A program made the translations under genes and the position numbers. The notes beneath the pieces were generated by a model. The model was not told the DNA's origin. It searched no databases and was given only the letters and a program-made list of their open reading frames with translations. Of a stretch of DNA of 43,901 bases, positions 40,834-43,901 are shown one piece after another (positions within the stretch are counted from its first letter, which is position 1; every line of letters starts with the position of its first letter). The DNA lies in NCBI RefSeq assembly GCF_021372645.1, contig NZ_JAJFUC010000061.1:1-43901 (forward strand), given 5' to 3'. This stretch comes from Clostridium sp. (GTDB taxonomy: Bacteria > Bacillota > Clostridia > Clostridiales > Clostridiaceae).

Positions 40834-42024
40834 ATGAATATTCCATTAGTTGATTTAAAAGCTCAATACAAAATAGTTGAGGAAAAAGCAGTAAAGGCTG
40901 TATGTGAAGTACTTTCATCTGCAAGCTATATTATGGGGAAGGATGTAACAGAATTTGAAAAGGAATTTGCAGAATATATAGGAGTTAAACACGCTATATC
41001 TGTTGGTAATGGTACAGATGCTTTAGTTGTAGCACTTATGGCTTGTGGTATTGGAGAAGGTGATGAAGTTATAACTACACCATTTACGTTTTTTGCTACA
41101 GCAGAAAGTATTTCATTTGTAGGTGCGATTCCTGTTTTTGTGGATGTAGAAAAGGATACTTACAATATAGATCCATTAAAGATAGAAGAAAAGATTACTA
41201 AAAAAACAAAAGCAATTATGCCAGTTCATATATTTGGTCAATCAGCAAAGATGGATGAAATAATGGCAATTGCTAAAAAGTATAACTTAAAGGTTATAGA
41301 AGATGCAGCACAAGCTGTTGGTGCTGAATATAGAGAAAAGAAAGTTGGCGCAATAGGAGATGTAGGATGTTTCTCATTTTTCCCAACTAAAAATCTTGGC
41401 TGTGCAGGGGATGGTGGAATTATAACAACATCTGATGATAATATAGCAACTATTGCAAGAGCACTAAGAACTCATGGCAGTGGAGAAAATGGTCAAAGAG
41501 CTTATAATTTATTAAATAAAATAAATGAAGAAGTTAAAACTTCAGAAGGACATGATGATACAATATATAATCCATTAAAATATTATAATTATTTGATTGG
41601 ATTTAATACAAGGTTAGATACAATTCAAGCTGCAATTTTAAGAATTAAGCTAACGAATATAGATAATTGGAATGAAAAAAGAAGAGAAAATGCTAAAATG
41701 TATGATAAAAAATTAAAAGATACAGCTTTGACATTGCCTATAACAATAGCTGAAAGTAAATCCGTATATAATATGTATGTAGTACAATCTGAAAATAGAG
41801 AGGAAATGCTTAATAAGCTAAAAGAAAAAAATATAAGCACAGGAGTTTATTATCCAGTTCCAATGCACCTGCAGAAGGTATATAAAGGTCTTGGATATAA
41901 AGAAGGGGATATGCCTGTAGCTGAGTATTTATCACATAGGACATTTGCAATACCGATCTTCCCAGAGTTAAGTATAGAACAAAAAGAGTATATTGTTGAA
42001 ATAATAAGAGCTGTAAATTGCTAA
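40834..42024 (+). CDS. DegT/DnrJ/EryC1-family sugar aminotransferase (second)
   Basis: The 396-residue PLP enzyme begins IPLVDLKAQY, with D157 in IEDAAQAVG and K186 in FSFFPTKNLGCAGDGG. An insertion of some 25 residues (around 215-245, TSEGHDDTIYNP) separates GSGENGQRAYN from the active-site loop GFNTRLDTIQAAIL. The start ATG 40834 follows AAGGAG (40819-40824). The longer frame from 40768 is made from a repeat fragment. It is distinct from the first aminotransferase (the two are not recent duplicates). It is probably co-transcribed with the MerR-methyltransferase gene, 65 bases upstream. The sugar substrate is unknown. Confidence 0.9.
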   Translation: MNIPLVDLKAQYKIVEEKAVKAVCEVLSSASYIMGKDVTEFEKEFAEYIGVKHAISVGNGTDALVVALMACGIGEGDEVITTPFTFFATAESISFVGAIPVFVDVEKDTYNIDPLKIEEKITKKTKAIMPVHIFGQSAKMDEIMAIAKKYNLKVIEDAAQAVGAEYREKKVGAIGDVGCFSFFPTKNLGCAGDGGIITTSDDNIATIARALRTHGSGENGQRAYNLLNKINEEVKTSEGHDDTIYNPLKYYNYLIGFNTRLDTIQAAILRIKLTNIDNWNEKRRENAKMYDKKLKDTALTLPITIAESKSVYNMYVVQSENREEMLNKLKEKNISTGVYYPVPMHLQKVYKGLGYKEGDMPVAEYLSHRTFAIPIFPELSIEQKEYIVEIIRAVNC

Positions 42025-42102
42025 TAAGTTCAGTTTTCACTACTGGTATCTATAAGTATTTAAATCATCTCTACAAATTTTTAATTTACAATCTTAGATG
42101 TA

Positions 42103-42111
42103 TGATATAAT
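42103..42111 (+). promoter_or_regulatory. Possible promoter of the rRNA methyltransferase gene
   Basis: TGATATAAT is an extended -10 element about 45 bases before the gene. TTTACA lies 15 bases upstream of TATAAT, a short spacer. Confidence 0.45.
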
Positions 42112-42154
42112 TATTTAGAATTTAATACAATAATTTGTTTAGGAAGGTACTTAT

Positions 42155-43342
42155 ATGAAAGAGATAATACTTACAGTAAAAAAAGAGTTTGTTAATAAAT
42201 ATAAAAAGGGATATCCATTAATTCTTGAAGAAGTATTGGAAAATGCAAAAGTTTTAAAAGAAGAAGGTCAAATTATAACTCTTATAGATGATAAAAAAGC
42301 TTTTTTAGGAAAAGGATATTATGGAAAACAAAATAAAGGCTGTGGCTGGATTTTAAGTAACAGCAAGAATAGCAATTTAGATTATAAATTCTTTTATGAT
42401 AAAATTAGAAATGCATTTTCTAAAAGAATAAAGCTTTATCATTCAAAAGATACTACTGCATTTAGAGTATTTAATGGTGAAGGTGATGGAATAGGCGGTC
42501 TTACTATTGATTATTTTGATGAATATTATCTTATTACTTGGTATAGTAAAGGAATGTATGAGTTCAAAGATAACATACTTAAAGCTATAAAAGCCTTAGT
42601 GTCTTTTGATGGAATATATGAAAAAAAGAGATTTGAAGAGAATGGTATGGTTGTGGATGAAGACAGTTATTTATGTGGAAGAAAAGCTCCAGAACCTCTT
42701 GTGGTAAAAGAAAATGGAGTTAATTTTGCAATTTATTTAAATGATGGGGCAATGGTTGGAGTATTTTTAGATCAAAAGGAAGTAAGAAAATCTATTAGAG
42801 ATAAATATTCTAGAGGAAAAAGGGTGTTAAATACTTTCTCTTATACAGGAGCTTTTTCTATGGCAGCAGCAAAAGGTGGAGCTATTACTACAAGTGTTGA
42901 CTTAGCAAGTAGAAGTTTAGAAAAAACAACTGAAAATTTTACTATAAATAATATTGATTCTACGAAGCATGATATAATTGTTGAAGATGTTTTTCTTTAT
43001 TTCAAACGCGCAAAAAAAGAAGAATTAAAATTTGATGTGGTTATTCTTGATCCACCAAGCTTTGCAACATCTAAAGATAATAGATTTAGTGCAGCAAAAG
43101 ACTATAAAGATTTGATGAAATCAGCTATAGAGATAACAGAGGATGAAGGCGTAATTGTAGCTTCTACGAATTGTGCTACCTTTAATATGGATAAGTTTAA
43201 GAAGTTTATAGATGAAGCATTTAAAGAATCTAATAAGAAATATGAAATTTTAGAAGAGCATAGTCTTCCAGGAGATTTTGCAGTTACAGAAAAGTTTCCA
43301 GAAGGAAATTATTTGAAGGTTGTGTTTGTAAGAGTTTATTAG
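42155..43342 (+). CDS. Class I rRNA (cytosine-C5) methyltransferase, RlmI-like
   Basis: The 395-residue protein has an N-terminal PUA-like domain (about residues 1-75), a linker with FRVFNGEGDGIGGLTIDYF typical of the RlmI/YwbD group, and a Rossmann methyltransferase domain with motif I VLNTFSYTGAFSMAA near residue 228 and motif IV LDPPSFA near residue 304. It likely methylates a 23S rRNA cytosine at C5, as does RlmI at position 1962 in E. coli. Ribosome binding site AGGAAGG. Its stop codon is followed directly by a heat-shock gene remnant. Confidence 0.9.
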   Translation: MKEIILTVKKEFVNKYKKGYPLILEEVLENAKVLKEEGQIITLIDDKKAFLGKGYYGKQNKGCGWILSNSKNSNLDYKFFYDKIRNAFSKRIKLYHSKDTTAFRVFNGEGDGIGGLTIDYFDEYYLITWYSKGMYEFKDNILKAIKALVSFDGIYEKKRFEENGMVVDEDSYLCGRKAPEPLVVKENGVNFAIYLNDGAMVGVFLDQKEVRKSIRDKYSRGKRVLNTFSYTGAFSMAAAKGGAITTSVDLASRSLEKTTENFTINNIDSTKHDIIVEDVFLYFKRAKKEELKFDVVILDPPSFATSKDNRFSAAKDYKDLMKSAIEITEDEGVIVASTNCATFNMDKFKKFIDEAFKESNKKYEILEEHSLPGDFAVTEKFPEGNYLKVVFVRVY

Positions 43343-43343
43343 T

Positions 43344-43591
43344 GTGAAAAAGGAAGACATCAATCTTGAATATATAAGGACAATACATTAATTATTTCTG
43401 CAATTAGAAATGAAGAAAAGGATAATTATATTAGAAGAGAAAGATCTTATGGACAAATTTCAAGAGTCTTCCATGTAGAAAATGTTGATAGAGAAAAGAT
43501 TTCAGCAAAATTTAAAAATGGAGAATTGCAAATTACTTTACCTAAATTAGTCCAAACTATTAGTCAAAGTAGTAAAATTCCAATTGAATAA
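43344..43591 (+). pseudogene. Hsp20/alpha-crystallin remnant, N-terminally deleted and frameshifted
   Basis: Translation from 43344 gives KKEDINLEY in one frame. The match then moves to a second frame from about 43370: KDNTLIISAIRNEE, YIRRERSYGQISRVFHVENV, then KFKNGELQITLPK. These are the C-terminal alpha-crystallin hallmarks of clostridial Hsp18. The first frame stops with TAA at 43389-43391, and the second has no start. The N-terminal half of a normal protein of about 150 residues is missing, since the RlmI-like gene ends one base upstream. The remnant ends in TAA at 43589-43591. This is a decayed gene. An intact copy elsewhere is likely but not seen. Confidence 0.85.
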
Positions 43592-43665
43592 ATAAGATTT
43601 AAATGATTTAATTAGTTTTTTAAGATGAAGTTTAAGTAATATATATAATTGAATAATATATTTTT

Positions 43666-43709
43666 GAGATAGTTAAGAATGTTGCAGAAAATAAATTCTT
43701 AGCTATCTC
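43666..43709. terminator. Terminator or bidirectional hairpin
   Basis: GAGATAGTTAAGAAT (43666-43680) pairs with ATTCTTAGCTATCTC (43695-43709), with one wobble. A T run precedes the left arm, and ATTTAT follows the right arm. Confidence 0.75.
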
Positions 43710-43846
43710 ATTTATATGCTTAAAAAATCTATTTTTTATATAATATTTATGTTAATATGAATGTAAGCGTAAAAAATTAAGTATCTAGATAGCCTGTCCT
43801 CTCATTGATAAAGTTAAATTAAATAATTATTAATGGGAGGACTAAT

Positions 43847-43901
43847 ATGTCTAGAAAATTAGATAATGCCAGTTGGGAAGAATGCATCAATAAATTTAAT
43901 T
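43847..43901 (+). CDS. Start of a gene cut by the window edge
   Basis: ATG at 43847 follows GGGAGG at good spacing and opens MSRKLDNASWEECINKFN, 18 residues before the window ends. The family cannot be named from so little. Confidence 0.6.
   Translation, partial: MSRKLDNASWEECINKFN

Noticed and set aside
35137-42024. The two DegT aminotransferases as a recent duplication
   Set aside because: They share only family motifs. Lengths, insertions and active-site context (HAVKN versus FPTKN) differ.

Overview
The window is low-GC, almost entirely plus-strand DNA from a Firmicute, most probably a Clostridium sensu stricto (C. beijerinckii / C. butyricum type). The evidence is the very AT-rich sequence, strong AGGAGG ribosome binding sites, frequent TTG and GTG starts, a SCIFF ranthipeptide pair, RNase J, a T-box leader and clostridial-style glycan genes. 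The species call is an inference. No rRNA, tRNA, CRISPR array or intact insertion sequence was seen.

Layout. 1-3.1 kb: a trimeric purine nucleoside phosphorylase and the Hsp90 chaperone htpG. 3.3-10.1 kb: a five-gene exopolysaccharide operon with a GT-C-like membrane protein, a membrane protein with a degenerate GGDEF domain that keeps the c-di-GMP I-site, a DUF2334-like protein, a cellulose-synthase-like GT2 without PilZ, and a BcsB-like subunit. 10.2-13.3 kb: SCIFF peptide, its radical-SAM maturase and an M16 peptidase. 13.3-18 kb: an Orn/Lys/Arg decarboxylase-family protein, clpS-clpA and a zinc-ribbon miniprotein. 18.1-20.3 kb: a T-box leader, probably alanine-specific, ahead of an alaR-alaT-like pair. 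20.5-25.3 kb: deoC-deoD, an ArsC-like protein, small clostridial proteins, an alpha/beta hydrolase and a secreted repeat protein. 25.8-30 kb: two intracellular GH13 enzymes and a GalT-like DUF4931 protein. 30.3-34.8 kb: an orphan MASE3 histidine kinase on the minus strand and RNase J.

The accessory part is 34.9-42 kb. Two DegT/DnrJ/EryC1 aminotransferase genes and a MerR-methyltransferase fusion gene surround a compact three-gene cassette: DUF262 (DGQQR) protein, ABC/AAA-type ATPase and HNH protein. The ATPase plus HNH pair resembles Septu (PtuA/PtuB), and the DUF262 protein resembles GmrS. The combination is the best candidate here for an undescribed anti-phage system. Two MerR-type promoters with 19-bp spacers and matching dyads lie upstream of the first aminotransferase and of the MerR gene itself. 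This suggests a small regulon into which the cassette was inserted.

The right end holds an RlmI-like rRNA methyltransferase, a frameshifted and N-terminally deleted Hsp20 remnant, and the start of a gene cut by the window edge. A family of hairpin-forming repeats (about 60-bp short forms and one 159-bp long form) is scattered between genes, often at their 3' ends.
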